NCBI RefSeq assembly: GCF_014905115.1
Contig: NZ_CP041235.1
Span: forward strand, 930,001-994,000
Length of the DNA: 64,000 bases
Source of the DNA: Sulfurimonas sediminis
Lineage (GTDB): Bacteria; Campylobacterota; Campylobacteria; Campylobacterales; Sulfurimonadaceae
Reading direction: 5' to 3'
A model generated the notes under the pieces. The model saw only the letters and a list, made by a program, of their open reading frames with translations, searched no databases and was not told where the DNA came from. Numbering within the stretch: the first letter of the stretch is position 1; every line of letters begins with the position of its first letter. Position numbers and translations under genes: made by a program. This document shows, piece after piece, positions 42,260-51,495 of the stretch.

Positions 42260-43254
42260 ATAAACAGATAACTCTGGCTATGGGCAATGGTGGTGAAGAA
42301 AATAACGAGCTAATCTCTAAAATTTTTTATAAAGCATTTAAAAATGAGATACTTGAAAAAAGTGAAGATGCCGCAGTAATACATGGTGGAGAACTCGCTT
42401 TTTCAACTGACAGTTTTACGGTAAGCCCTCTCTTCTTTGAAGGGGCAGATATAGGAAAGCTGGCTATATGCGGTACATGTAATGATCTTGCTATGATGGG
42501 TGCAAAGCCAAAATATCTTACATGTAGTGTGATCATAGAGGAGGGGTTTTCTACTCGTGAGCTTGAAAAAATTGTGCGTAGTATGAAAAAAGAGCTTGAA
42601 ATTAACGGTGCTATTGTTGTAAGTGGTGATACAAAAGTTGTGCCTCGTGGAAGTGTGGATAAAATTTTTATCAATACAACAGGTATAGGAACTATTATAA
42701 AAAAAGGGATAAGTTCTAACAATATTTCAACAGATGATGTCATACTTGTTTCAAGAGATATAGGCAGACACGGAGCGACTATTTTTGCAGCAAGAGAGGG
42801 AATAGAACTCTCAAGTACATTAGAGAGTGATTGTGCATCACTGATAGAGCAAGTAGAGGCTCTACTTGAAGCAGATGTTTGTGTGACCGCAATGCGAGAT
42901 GCAACACGGGGTGGTGTGAGTGCTGTACTTAATGAGTGGGCAAAACAGTCTGATATCTGTATAGAGGTAGAAGAAGAGAGTATTCCTGTCTCTCAAGAGG
43001 TGTATGGTATATGTGAGATGTTGGGCTTTGAAGCATTGAATCTTGCAAATGAAGGTACTTTCGTTTTGGCAGTAAAAAAAGAGGATGCACAAAAAGCACT
43101 TGAAATACTGCATAGTTTTGAAAACTCCAAAAATGCTGTGAAAATTGCCAATGTAAGTCAACAATATAAACAAAAAGTAATACTGCTCAGTTCATATGGA
43201 ACGAAAAGATTTTTGGATGCACCTACAGGAGAACTGTTACCTCGTATTTGTTAA
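42256..43254 (+). CDS. hypE: Hydrogenase expression/formation protein HypE
   Basis: A 332-aa PurM-like enzyme that dehydrates the thiocarbamoyl group at its own C-terminal Cys to make cyanide. The protein ends PRIC, the required C-terminal cysteine. It also has FSTDSFTVSPLFFEGADIG and RDATRGGVSAVLNEWA. Last gene of hypBCDE. Confidence 0.96.
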   Translation: MNKQITLAMGNGGEENNELISKIFYKAFKNEILEKSEDAAVIHGGELAFSTDSFTVSPLFFEGADIGKLAICGTCNDLAMMGAKPKYLTCSVIIEEGFSTRELEKIVRSMKKELEINGAIVVSGDTKVVPRGSVDKIFINTTGIGTIIKKGISSNNISTDDVILVSRDIGRHGATIFAAREGIELSSTLESDCASLIEQVEALLEADVCVTAMRDATRGGVSAVLNEWAKQSDICIEVEEESIPVSQEVYGICEMLGFEALNLANEGTFVLAVKKEDAQKALEILHSFENSKNAVKIANVSQQYKQKVILLSSYGTKRFLDAPTGELLPRIC

Positions 43255-43345
43255 AAGTTGTAGAAGTCTATTTAAGCTACTTATGTAGCAAAAGAGTATA
43301 AAAAAAGAAGCTATAATAAATTTTAATTTTTATAAAGGGAAAATT

Positions 43346-44209
43346 ATGTCTTTGATTATGTTGATAATAATGAATTTAGCGGTTATGGCTTCGCTTTATG
43401 TAGCTCTATTTATTTTGAGTAGTTTTTTTGGTATTTATATTGACCAACAGAGCATGAGTGGGCTTTTTATGATGGCCGCACTTTTTGGATTTGGAGGGAG
43501 TTTTATCTCTCTTTTTATGTCTAAATGGATGGCAATCCGTGGAATGGGGGTAGAGATAATCGAATACCCTAACAATGAGTTTGAAAGATGGTTAATGAGT
43601 ACCATTGAGAAACTTTCTGATGAGGCGGGTATTGGTATGCCTGAAGTTGGTATATTTGATGCACCACCAAATGCGTTTGCAACAGGTTGGGATAAAAACA
43701 ATTCTCTTGTTGCTGTAAGTACCGGACTTATTGAAAGTATGGATAGAAGTGAAATAGAGGGTGTTCTTGCACATGAAATAAGCCATGTGAAAAATGGTGA
43801 TATGGTGACAATGACACTGATGCAAGGTGTTTTAAATACTTTTGTCATATTTATCTCTCGTTTACTTGCTTCTATGGTTGCACGAGACAGAAATGGCAAT
43901 ACAAATCATATGATGTATTTTATGATTAGTATGGCATTAGAGATGGTTTTTTCTCTCTTTGCAACAGCAATTTTGATGTGGTACTCAAGATATAGAGAGT
44001 ACCGTGCAGACGAGGGAGCAGTTGATTTGAGTGGACCAGAGGGAATATACTATGCTCTTGCCAAATTGGGGCGTATTCCAAAAGAGGAGTTGGCACTCAA
44101 TGATGATTACAGAGCATTTGGGATAGTTGGGTTTTTAGGAAGTTTTTTTGCCTCACACCCTCCTATAGAAGCACGGCTTGAGCATATACAAGAGTATAGT
44201 AGAAGTTAG
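43346..44209 (+). CDS. htpX: M48 zinc metalloprotease HtpX
   Basis: A 287-aa membrane protease with two N-terminal transmembrane helices, the zinc motif LAHEISHVKNGD (HEISH) and a later Glu ligand in YRADEGAVDLSG. It degrades damaged membrane proteins. A TATAAT at 43312-43317 is 28 bases upstream. It is placed between hyp genes, with no obvious hydrogenase role. Confidence 0.94.
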   Translation: MSLIMLIIMNLAVMASLYVALFILSSFFGIYIDQQSMSGLFMMAALFGFGGSFISLFMSKWMAIRGMGVEIIEYPNNEFERWLMSTIEKLSDEAGIGMPEVGIFDAPPNAFATGWDKNNSLVAVSTGLIESMDRSEIEGVLAHEISHVKNGDMVTMTLMQGVLNTFVIFISRLLASMVARDRNGNTNHMMYFMISMALEMVFSLFATAILMWYSRYREYRADEGAVDLSGPEGIYYALAKLGRIPKEELALNDDYRAFGIVGFLGSFFASHPPIEARLEHIQEYSRS

Positions 44210-44212
44210 CAG

Positions 44213-45328
44213 ATGAACAGAAAAAAAAGAGTTGTTATTCTTGGTGGTGGTTACGGTGGTATTAAAACATTAGAAACTTTGGCGGACAATGAAAGTATTG
44301 AAGTGACGCTCATAGATAAAAACCGTTATCATTATCTTCAAACTGAAAGCTATAATCTTGTTGCATTAAAGAGTTCTTTGGATGATATTATCATCCCTTT
44401 GGACACTCTTGTCAAAGGAATAGATAAAAATTTTTGTTTTATCCAAGATGAAGTTGTCAAGGTAGATACCCATACGGTTACATGTAAAGAGGGGGAATAT
44501 TTTTTTGACTACCTCATAATAGCAGTGGGGGTAAAGACACTACTTCCTTCTATCTTTAGAAATGAGCACCTTTTTGAAGTTAAAAATCTCTCCAATGCCT
44601 TACATTTGAAACACTCTTTTGAAGATACTATCGTAAAACATCTCAAAAAAGAGAAAACACACACAAATATAGTTGTTGTTGGTGGCGGTTCTAGCGGTGT
44701 TGAGATTGCTGCTGAGATGCAAAACTATCTTTTGAAATTAAATTTAGCACAGGAGATACAAATCTCCTTAATCGCAGATGCCTTTTTGGGTGAACTTGAT
44801 GAAGACTCTAGAAAAAAAGCACTACAAACTTTGCAAAACAGTGGCATACGCATACTGCAAAAAATGGTACAAAAAGTTGAAGGAAATAATTTATATCTTG
44901 AGGATGAACTTATTGCATTTGATTTTGGGGTAGTAGCCATTGGGCTTGAAGCAAGTGAATTTATAAAAAACCTTGGCTTTGAAAAAGAGAAAAATTTTTT
45001 AAAAGTTGATGAGTATCTGCGAGTAGATGAGCATATATTTGCTATAGGGGATTGTGTATTTTTGAAAGATAAAAGAGGTGAAACACTACCACAAACTGCA
45101 CAAACCGCAGAACAAAGTGGAGTTATTGCTGCAAAAAATATTCTTCGTACAATTCAACAAAAACCACTTATCAAAGCAAACATAAAAATCTACGGTCTTG
45201 CCATAGCCCTTGGAGGCAAGTTTGCCATCGCAACAGCATCATTTGTCAAAGTAGATGGAATACTTGGGTATTTGGGAAAAAAAGCGATAGAACAGTTTTA
45301 CAAAATCCCGCTTAAGCTTAAGTCATAA
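44213..45328 (+). CDS. NDH-2-like FAD-dependent NAD(P) oxidoreductase
   Basis: A 371-aa flavoprotein of the type II NADH dehydrogenase family: FAD motif GGGYGGIKTL, NAD motif GGGSSGVEIA and FAIGDCVFLKD. A C-terminal amphipathic segment (LGYLGKKAIEQFYKIPLKL) may attach it to the membrane. It could pass NADH electrons to menaquinone; sulfide:quinone reductase is less likely as the redox Cys pair is not visible. Confidence 0.8.
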   Translation: MNRKKRVVILGGGYGGIKTLETLADNESIEVTLIDKNRYHYLQTESYNLVALKSSLDDIIIPLDTLVKGIDKNFCFIQDEVVKVDTHTVTCKEGEYFFDYLIIAVGVKTLLPSIFRNEHLFEVKNLSNALHLKHSFEDTIVKHLKKEKTHTNIVVVGGGSSGVEIAAEMQNYLLKLNLAQEIQISLIADAFLGELDEDSRKKALQTLQNSGIRILQKMVQKVEGNNLYLEDELIAFDFGVVAIGLEASEFIKNLGFEKEKNFLKVDEYLRVDEHIFAIGDCVFLKDKRGETLPQTAQTAEQSGVIAAKNILRTIQQKPLIKANIKIYGLAIALGGKFAIATASFVKVDGILGYLGKKAIEQFYKIPLKLKS

Positions 45329-45345
45329 AAAGTAGAGGATTTAAT

Positions 45346-46314
45346 ATGAGTGATATAGTAATTTATGAAGATGGAGCACTTGCACTTAATGCAACAGTTG
45401 AAAATGAGACTGTTTGGTTGCGACAAAATGAGATTGCAAAGCTTTTTAATAAAGATAGAACAGTTGTTACAAGACATATAAATAATATTTTAAAAGACAA
45501 TGAGGTCGATGAAAAAAGCAATGTGCAAAAAATGCACATTGCAAATTCTGATAAGCCGGTAAAATTTTACAGTCTTGATATTATCTTGGCAGTTGGTTAT
45601 AGGACAAATTCTTTTAAAGCTATTAAATTTCGCCAATGGGCTACAAAGGTTTTAAAAAGTTATCTTATAAAAGGTTATGCTCTAAATCAAAAAAAACTGC
45701 AGCAACAAAAATTGCAAGAGCTTAAAAATACTATAAATCTTATTAAACAGAGCATGAGTCAAAAAGAGTTATCGCCAAATGAAGCGAAAGGTTTTGTCGA
45801 GATTGTAAGCAATTATGCAAAAAGTTGGGCATTGCTACAAGGGTATGATGAGCAGAGCTTGCAAGAGGTGGCAGAGACAAAAGAGCAAAAGTTTATATTA
45901 GATTACGACGAAGCCAAAGAGGCGATAGCGGAGCTAAAAAGAGTTCTTGTAGCCAAAGGCGAAGCGACCAAGCTTTTCGGGCAGGAAAAGGCAGATGAAC
46001 TCAAGGGTAACTTGCTCAATATCTATCAAAGCTTTGGCGGAGTGGAACTTCTACCATCAGTAGAGCAAAAAGCCGCAAATTTACTTTACTATATTATAAA
46101 AGGACATCCGTTTAACGATGGAAACAAACGAATAGGTGCGTATTTATTTGTGCTTTTTTTACACAAAAACGACATACTCTATAAAATAAACGGTGAACCA
46201 AAGATAAATGACAATGCTTTAGCTTCTTTAGCTTTGCTTGTAGCTACCTCTGCCCCTGAACAAAAAGATATTATTATTAAGTTGGTTATGAATATGTTGG
46301 TAGATAATGAGTAA
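45346..46314 (+). CDS. RhuM-Fic/Doc fusion protein
   Basis: A 322-aa two-domain protein. Residues 1-110 are RhuM-like (ETVWLRQNEIAKLFNKDRTVVTRHI, then GYRTNSFKAIKFRQWATKVL). The C-terminal half is a Fic/Doc domain with HPFNDGNKRIG, closer to Doc (GNK) than to AMP-transferring Fic (GNGR). Doc phosphorylates EF-Tu; other targets are possible. No antitoxin gene is seen beside it; the helical middle part may be inhibitory. It lies between hydrogenase genes and may be a mobile insertion. Confidence 0.85.
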   Translation: MSDIVIYEDGALALNATVENETVWLRQNEIAKLFNKDRTVVTRHINNILKDNEVDEKSNVQKMHIANSDKPVKFYSLDIILAVGYRTNSFKAIKFRQWATKVLKSYLIKGYALNQKKLQQQKLQELKNTINLIKQSMSQKELSPNEAKGFVEIVSNYAKSWALLQGYDEQSLQEVAETKEQKFILDYDEAKEAIAELKRVLVAKGEATKLFGQEKADELKGNLLNIYQSFGGVELLPSVEQKAANLLYYIIKGHPFNDGNKRIGAYLFVLFLHKNDILYKINGEPKINDNALASLALLVATSAPEQKDIIIKLVMNMLVDNE

Positions 46315-46347
46315 AAGAGCTACGGGAATTTGGCAAAGGTCTGTTAA

Positions 46348-47997
46348 ATGAAAATTACTCTTCTTGTCACTGCATTTAATTCCTTGACACAGGTGGCATA
46401 TAGTTATTTTAAAGAGAAAAAGTATAATATTGATGTAGTGTTTGCCATCAATGAAAAACAGATGATAGACGAGGTTTTTGCTTTTAGCCCCGATTTTATT
46501 TTGTGTCCATTTTTAAAGAAGTTTGTACCAAAAGAGATTTATGAAAACATTGATACCTACATTGTTCATCCTGGTGTATTGGGTGACAGAGGGGCATATG
46601 CGATAGATAATGCCATCAGGCTTGACAAAAAAGAGTGGGGCGTTACTATTCTTAAAGCAAATGGTATGTTTGACAGTGGTGATGTTGTCATTACATGTAA
46701 TTTTAGAATGCGGTCAGCGTATAAATCGAGTATATATAGAAATGAAGTAATAACAACTTTTTACAGTATGCTTGATGATTTTTTAAAAAATAGACAAAGC
46801 AAAAAGTTTATATTACAACCAGATTTACCAATGCACCAAACACTATCTCAAAAAGAGAGAGCGATTGACTGGCAAAAAGATACAACACAGGAGATTTTAA
46901 AAAAAATATATATGAGCGATTCTTATCCTGGAGTAAAAGATGAAATTTTAGGAGTAGAATGTTATTTGTATGGAGCATGGAGAGAGGAAAAACTAAGGGG
47001 TGAACCAAAAGAGATTCTTGCTAAACGAGACGGTGCTGTCTGTTTGGGAACTGTTGATGGAGCGATCTGGATTACCCATCTTAAAGAGCCAAATCGTTTT
47101 AAACTTCCTGCGACCTATGTTTTAAAAGAGCGATTGCAAGGGGTAAAAGAGCAAAGACTGCCTTTGATTTTTGATAAAAGTTATAAAACTTTTTATGAAA
47201 TAAGCTGTGATATAAGAGAAGAAGTGGCATATTTGTATTTTAATTTTCACAACGGTGCTTTTAGCAGTGACAAGTGCATGAAGCTTAAATATGCCTTTGA
47301 GTATATTAAAGAGCAGGTAAAAATTGTTGTACTGATGGGTGGAGAAGATTTTTTTAGTAATGGCATTCATCTGAATATTTTAGAAGATAGTAAAAAAAAT
47401 GGTGAAGATGGCTGGAGCAACATTAATGCTATGAATGATTTGGTAAAAAGTATTCTTTTTGCAGATGAAGTGATAACAGTTGCCTCTTTATCAAAAAATG
47501 CAGGAGCGGGTGGTGTATTTTTGGCACTTGCTTGTGATTATGTGGTAGCATGTAATGAAGTTGTATTAAATCCTCATTACAAAACTTTAGGGCTTAGTGG
47601 TAGTGAATATCATAGTTATCTATTACCAAAACGGACAGGAAAGCAGATGGCTGAGAAAATTTTAGAGGAGTGTTTGCCTATGAATGCGAGTCAAGCAAGA
47701 GAGATAGGTCTTGTGGATAAACTTTTTATGTTAGAGGGTTATGAACAATCTCTTAAAAATTTTTGTCTTGATTTGCTTTTTGATGAAGATGCTTATGAAG
47801 ATTTTATATGGAAAAAAGGGGATTATTTGCAAGAAAATAAAATGATGATAGAGGGTTGTAGAAAAAAGGAGATAGAAATTATGTACCCAGAGTTTTGGGA
47901 AAAAGAGAGCGTATTTCATACTTTAAGATATGAATTTGTTTATAAAATATGTCCACAAGCGACACCGAAAAGATTAAAAGGAGTAGAGTGTGCATGA
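46348..47997 (+). CDS. hypX: HypX (HoxX)-type CO-ligand synthase
   Basis: A 549-aa fusion of an N-terminal formyl-transferase-like domain (about 1-260; HPGVLGDRGAYAIDNAI, KKEWGVTIL) and a C-terminal enoyl-CoA hydratase-like domain (MGGEDFFSNGIHLN, NAGAGGVFLALACDYV). HypX makes the CO ligand of the NiFe centre from formyl-tetrahydrofolate under aerobic conditions. Its presence suggests hydrogenase maturation in oxygen. It overlaps hypA2 by eight bases. Confidence 0.92.
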   Translation: MKITLLVTAFNSLTQVAYSYFKEKKYNIDVVFAINEKQMIDEVFAFSPDFILCPFLKKFVPKEIYENIDTYIVHPGVLGDRGAYAIDNAIRLDKKEWGVTILKANGMFDSGDVVITCNFRMRSAYKSSIYRNEVITTFYSMLDDFLKNRQSKKFILQPDLPMHQTLSQKERAIDWQKDTTQEILKKIYMSDSYPGVKDEILGVECYLYGAWREEKLRGEPKEILAKRDGAVCLGTVDGAIWITHLKEPNRFKLPATYVLKERLQGVKEQRLPLIFDKSYKTFYEISCDIREEVAYLYFNFHNGAFSSDKCMKLKYAFEYIKEQVKIVVLMGGEDFFSNGIHLNILEDSKKNGEDGWSNINAMNDLVKSILFADEVITVASLSKNAGAGGVFLALACDYVVACNEVVLNPHYKTLGLSGSEYHSYLLPKRTGKQMAEKILEECLPMNASQAREIGLVDKLFMLEGYEQSLKNFCLDLLFDEDAYEDFIWKKGDYLQENKMMIEGCRKKEIEIMYPEFWEKESVFHTLRYEFVYKICPQATPKRLKGVECA

Positions 47998-48331
47998 GTA
48001 CAGTATTGTTCAGGCACTTTTAGATCAGATAGAAGATATAGCTGATAAAAATGATGCAAAAAAAGTTACAAAGATTATCGTAAAAATTGGTGTTATGAGT
48101 GGAATAGAAACACACCTGCTTGAGGTTGCTTTTAATACCTTTAAAGAAAAGACTATAGCTGATGGTGCGGAGTTTGTTATGAACATTCAGCCACTTACCA
48201 TAGAGTGTGAGAAGTGCAAAAAAGTGAGTGAGTTGGAAAAAGTTCACTATTGTTGTCAAGAGTGTGGTTCAGTTGATGTACATGTAATAGATGGGGAAGA
48301 GATGTTTCTCATGAGTTTGGAAATGGAGTAG
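47990..48331 (+). CDS. hypA: Hydrogenase nickel incorporation protein HypA (copy 2)
   Basis: A 113-aa HypA with GTG start and AAAAGGAG upstream. It keeps the His2/Glu3 nickel site (MHEYS) and zinc Cys (CEKCKK, CCQEC with an extra adjacent Cys). It is about as similar in pattern to the copy at 37515 as paralogues usually are. Coupled to hypX, it may serve the aerobic uptake enzymes. Confidence 0.92.
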   Translation: MHEYSIVQALLDQIEDIADKNDAKKVTKIIVKIGVMSGIETHLLEVAFNTFKEKTIADGAEFVMNIQPLTIECEKCKKVSELEKVHYCCQECGSVDVHVIDGEEMFLMSLEME

Positions 48332-48333
48332 AG

Positions 48334-49107
48334 ATGCAAGAGTATTGGGAAGCGTATATGAAGCCTATAGACGGGCATGCGGCAATGGTATCATTGAATG
48401 CAGGTATAGCAGACAGTGTACCTGATGAGGAATACATGTATGTGGGATTTGTCAAAGTAAAACTGAATAATCCAAAAGAGGATGGTTTGGTTTCAGAACA
48501 AGAGGGTGATGATGTCGGATTTATAGAAGACAGGCTGGAGATGGAGTCTTTGCGATATCGAAATGGAAAATATATAGGACGCATTATCACGCAGGGTGAA
48601 GTTAATTTTATCTATGCCTTGAAAATGGATTTTGAATGGCAAAATACTGTGCAGGATGCAATGAAACACTTTGGCGAGTATAGTTATGAGTTTGGCTCAC
48701 GCATAGACAGCGAATGGGAGGTTTATCAAAAACTTCTCTTTCCGAATGTAAAAGAGTGGCAGATCATCACCAATCATCATGCCTGCGACAATCTTAAAGA
48801 ACAAGGCGATGATCTTCATCAGACCAGGGCAATTGAGCATAAAAGCTACTTTACATGTAATGATGACAGAGAAGCATTTGCGCAAAAAATTCAGGAGATG
48901 GGTTTTAAAGAACAAAAAAGAAGTGAAGTCCCTTTTAGAGATGAAACAATGTACGGTATTTCTTTTTACAGAAAGGATAAGCCTTTTTATTATGACATAG
49001 ATGCTTTGACTGTGGAACTTATAGATGTGAGTGAAGCTTATAATGGCAAATATGACGGTTGGGAGTGTGCTCTGGTAAAACCAATATGGCAGACTCAAAA
49101 AAAGTAA
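48334..49107 (+). CDS. DUF695 / RraB-domain protein
   Basis: A 257-aa protein: residues 1-140 are DUF695-like (WEAYMKPIDGHAAMVSLNAG...), residues 150-250 resemble RraB, an inhibitor of RNase E (ending in NGKYDGWECALVKP). RNase E itself is generally not found in Campylobacterota, so the partner here is uncertain. It is two bases after hypA2 and may simply be cotranscribed. Confidence 0.8.
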   Translation: MQEYWEAYMKPIDGHAAMVSLNAGIADSVPDEEYMYVGFVKVKLNNPKEDGLVSEQEGDDVGFIEDRLEMESLRYRNGKYIGRIITQGEVNFIYALKMDFEWQNTVQDAMKHFGEYSYEFGSRIDSEWEVYQKLLFPNVKEWQIITNHHACDNLKEQGDDLHQTRAIEHKSYFTCNDDREAFAQKIQEMGFKEQKRSEVPFRDETMYGISFYRKDKPFYYDIDALTVELIDVSEAYNGKYDGWECALVKPIWQTQKK

Positions 49108-49111
49108 TTTT

Positions 49112-50353
49112 TTATTTTAAAAGTTTGCCTGCAAGAAAGCCACTGGCAAATGACCATTGGAGGTTGTAGCCTCCGCAGGGTCCGTCAAGATTCATCACCT
49201 CTCCGCAAAAATACAAACCGTCTATAATTTTACTTTGCATTGTTTTTGGGTTGATTTCTTTGAGTGAAACACCGCCTCTTGTAATCATGGCCATTTTGAA
49301 GCCGTCATGTCCTGTAACGGTGAGGGGTGTCCATGCTAAGAGTGAAATAAGTCTGTCACGTTTTTTCCCTTCGAGTTTTTTGTATGGCATGTCTGGCTCT
49401 ATTTCCGCTAATCGGCACAGTTCAAGGCTGAGTGCTTCTGGCAAAAGAATTTTGAGCAGTTGCAAGATGTTTGTCATCTTTTCTTTTGCACTCTCTTTTT
49501 TGAAATGCTCCCGTATCTGCTCCTCATTTTTTCCTTTTGTCAGATTCAACAGCAGAGGCACTTCGCCGTATTTTTTTAACAGAGGTGTCACTTCTCTGGC
49601 AAAGTCAAGCACAACCGGTCCGCGTATGCCGGAGTTTGTAAAAATCAAATCACCTTTTGCACGCAGTTTTTTATGTTTTTTCAAATTTACACGCAGTTCA
49701 ACCTTTGCAATGGTGTCTGCACGGCAGTTTTTGACCCAGTTCTCTTTTGTTTTTAAGGGCATCATGGCAGGGGAGAGGTCGGTTACTTTATGACCGACTT
49801 CACTGGCAAGATTGTAGCCGTCACCCTCAGCACCAAGCACTGGGTAGCCAAGCCCACCGGTTGCGATGATGACATTGGGTGCATAAAAGATGTCTGTTTG
49901 TGTTTTAACCCCGTCTATGTGATTGCCGGTTGCCAAAAGCCTTGTGACTCTTTGGTTACATGTAACGCTGACGCCGAGTCTGAGCATCTCTTTTTGGAGT
50001 CCGGAAATGATAGTGGCAGAAGAGTGTGATGTGGGGAAAATTCTAAATCCGTCAGGGGCATGGGTTTGTACACCGATTTCATCCATAAAAGTCACAAGAG
50101 CTTTGTTGTCAAAAGCTTTGAGTGCATCTTGCATAAAACGTCCCTCTCTTCCGAAACGTGCCATGAAATCTTCATTTGAAAGGGTGTTTGTAAGATTGCA
50201 TCTACCACCGCCTGTAGCTTTTAACTTAGAAGCTATTTTTGAGAGCTTTTCTAAAAGCAGGACTTTTTTGCCTTCTCTTGCGGCAACGATAGCAGCAATG
50301 ATGCCGGCTGCACCGCTTCCGACAATGATAACATCGTATTTGTCTCTATTCAT
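49112..50353 (-). CDS. BaiN/HI0933-like NAD(P)/FAD flavoprotein
   Basis: A 413-aa flavoprotein with VGSGAAGIIAAI near the start, the TGGGRCNLTN motif, ATGGLGYPVLGAEGDGY and a final CGEVMNLDGPCGGYNLQWSFASG, all diagnostic of the BaiN/HI0933 (YhiN) family. The reaction in most bacteria is unknown. It lies convergent to the DUF695/RraB gene. Confidence 0.9.
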   Translation of the reverse strand: MNRDKYDVIIVGSGAAGIIAAIVAAREGKKVLLLEKLSKIASKLKATGGGRCNLTNTLSNEDFMARFGREGRFMQDALKAFDNKALVTFMDEIGVQTHAPDGFRIFPTSHSSATIISGLQKEMLRLGVSVTCNQRVTRLLATGNHIDGVKTQTDIFYAPNVIIATGGLGYPVLGAEGDGYNLASEVGHKVTDLSPAMMPLKTKENWVKNCRADTIAKVELRVNLKKHKKLRAKGDLIFTNSGIRGPVVLDFAREVTPLLKKYGEVPLLLNLTKGKNEEQIREHFKKESAKEKMTNILQLLKILLPEALSLELCRLAEIEPDMPYKKLEGKKRDRLISLLAWTPLTVTGHDGFKMAMITRGGVSLKEINPKTMQSKIIDGLYFCGEVMNLDGPCGGYNLQWSFASGFLAGKLLK

Positions 50354-50366
50354 AGTGTAATTTTAG

Positions 50367-50372
50367 TATAAT
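50367..50372 (+). promoter_or_regulatory. Promoter of a possibly leaderless DTW gene
   Basis: TATAAT at 50367-50372 ends only seven bases before the ATG at 50380, so the mRNA would begin at or next to the start codon. No ribosome site fits between. Confidence 0.4.
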
Positions 50373-50379
50373 TGCATTA

Positions 50380-51039
50380 ATGAAAACTTATTATGGTGAT
50401 AGAGAAAAATGTTATAAGTGTTACAGACCCAAAAGTTCGTGCATGTGCGGGCATTTTGAGCATATCAATACGCAAACAAAATTTGTCATTTTGATGCATC
50501 CAAAAGAGTTTAAAAAGGTCAAAAACAATACGGGGCATTTTACCTATCAAAGCCTTACAAATTCCGAACTTTTTATCGGAATTGACTTTACATGTAACGC
50601 AAGAATTAATGAAATTATTGCCACACATGAGAGTTATATACTTTTTCCCTCAGAAGATGCTGTGAACCTGACATCAACAAATCCAAAAAAGAGTGAAAAA
50701 CCTCTGGCAGTTTTTCTGATAGATTCGACCTGGAGCTGTACAAAAAAAATGTTCACACAAAGCAAAAATCTGCAAAAACTCAAACATATGAGCTTTACAA
50801 CGGCAAAAACCTCACAGTATGAGATAAAAGTACAGCCGGAGGAAAATTATCTCTCTACGATAGAATCAACACTGGTGGTACTGGAGTTATTGGACAGATG
50901 GAAAATAGAGCAGATAAAGCAAGAACAGTTAGCCGGCTTTTTAAAACCGTTTCATGCCATGATAGCGTACCAAAAAGAGCTGATACAAAATCCACGCTCT
51001 CATGCGGTACGCTTTAAAAGAAGAGTAAATCAGGCTTGA
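50380..51039 (+). CDS. DTW-domain tRNA-uridine aminocarboxypropyltransferase
   Basis: A 219-aa TapT-like enzyme that adds a 3-amino-3-carboxypropyl group from SAM to tRNA uridine. It has the N-terminal zinc motif CYKCYRPKSSCMCGH and the DTW signature in LIDSTWSCTKK. The last 10 bases overlap the antisense gene at 51030-51425. Confidence 0.87.
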   Translation: MKTYYGDREKCYKCYRPKSSCMCGHFEHINTQTKFVILMHPKEFKKVKNNTGHFTYQSLTNSELFIGIDFTCNARINEIIATHESYILFPSEDAVNLTSTNPKKSEKPLAVFLIDSTWSCTKKMFTQSKNLQKLKHMSFTTAKTSQYEIKVQPEENYLSTIESTLVVLELLDRWKIEQIKQEQLAGFLKPFHAMIAYQKELIQNPRSHAVRFKRRVNQA

Positions 51040-51425
51040 GTTTTGAGTGCCTCTACCCATTCATAAACAACCTTTTGGAGTTGTTCATTTGGAACTTCTA
51101 AAAAACTGACCTCAAAACTCTCATCCAATTCACAAACACCTATACTTCTGGGACGCACTGCAAGCATTTTTGCATTTGGTAACTGTTTGCCAAAACAAAA
51201 TACAATGTTTTTTGCATCTTTGATTTCAGGGGCAATAGTAGCGTCTTGCAATGAAGATGTGTGTTGATAGTGATCGAAAATCGCTATAAAAGTAGCTACA
51301 GGGTGTTCTTGTATGCGTTCTTGAAAATAGGCAATAATATCATCTGCATTTTTGAAACTTATTTCATTTTTCTTTACATGTAATGAAAAGACGGGATACT
51401 TGTCCATAAGATTTGTTTTTGTCAT
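51030..51425 (-). CDS. Hypothetical protein (DUF6858-like)
   Basis: A 131-aa protein with KNEISFKNADDIIAYFQERI, FIAIFDHYQHTSS, IKDAKNIVFCFGKQLPN and RPRSIGVCELDES. I recall such proteins as a small conserved family (DUF6858) in sulfur-oxidising Campylobacterota, with no known activity; the name is uncertain. It contains a TTACATGTAA decamer. Confidence 0.65.
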   Translation of the reverse strand: MTKTNLMDKYPVFSLHVKKNEISFKNADDIIAYFQERIQEHPVATFIAIFDHYQHTSSLQDATIAPEIKDAKNIVFCFGKQLPNAKMLAVRPRSIGVCELDESFEVSFLEVPNEQLQKVVYEWVEALKTQA

Positions 51426-51495
51426 CAGCTAATCCTAATTATAATTTTGCCTAAAGTATATCTTATAATAATTATAATTAGATTAGATAATTAAT

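Noticed and set aside
43276-43289. Hairpin GCTAC-TTAT-GTAGC after hypE
   Set aside because: Five base pairs and no T run; too weak to call a terminator.
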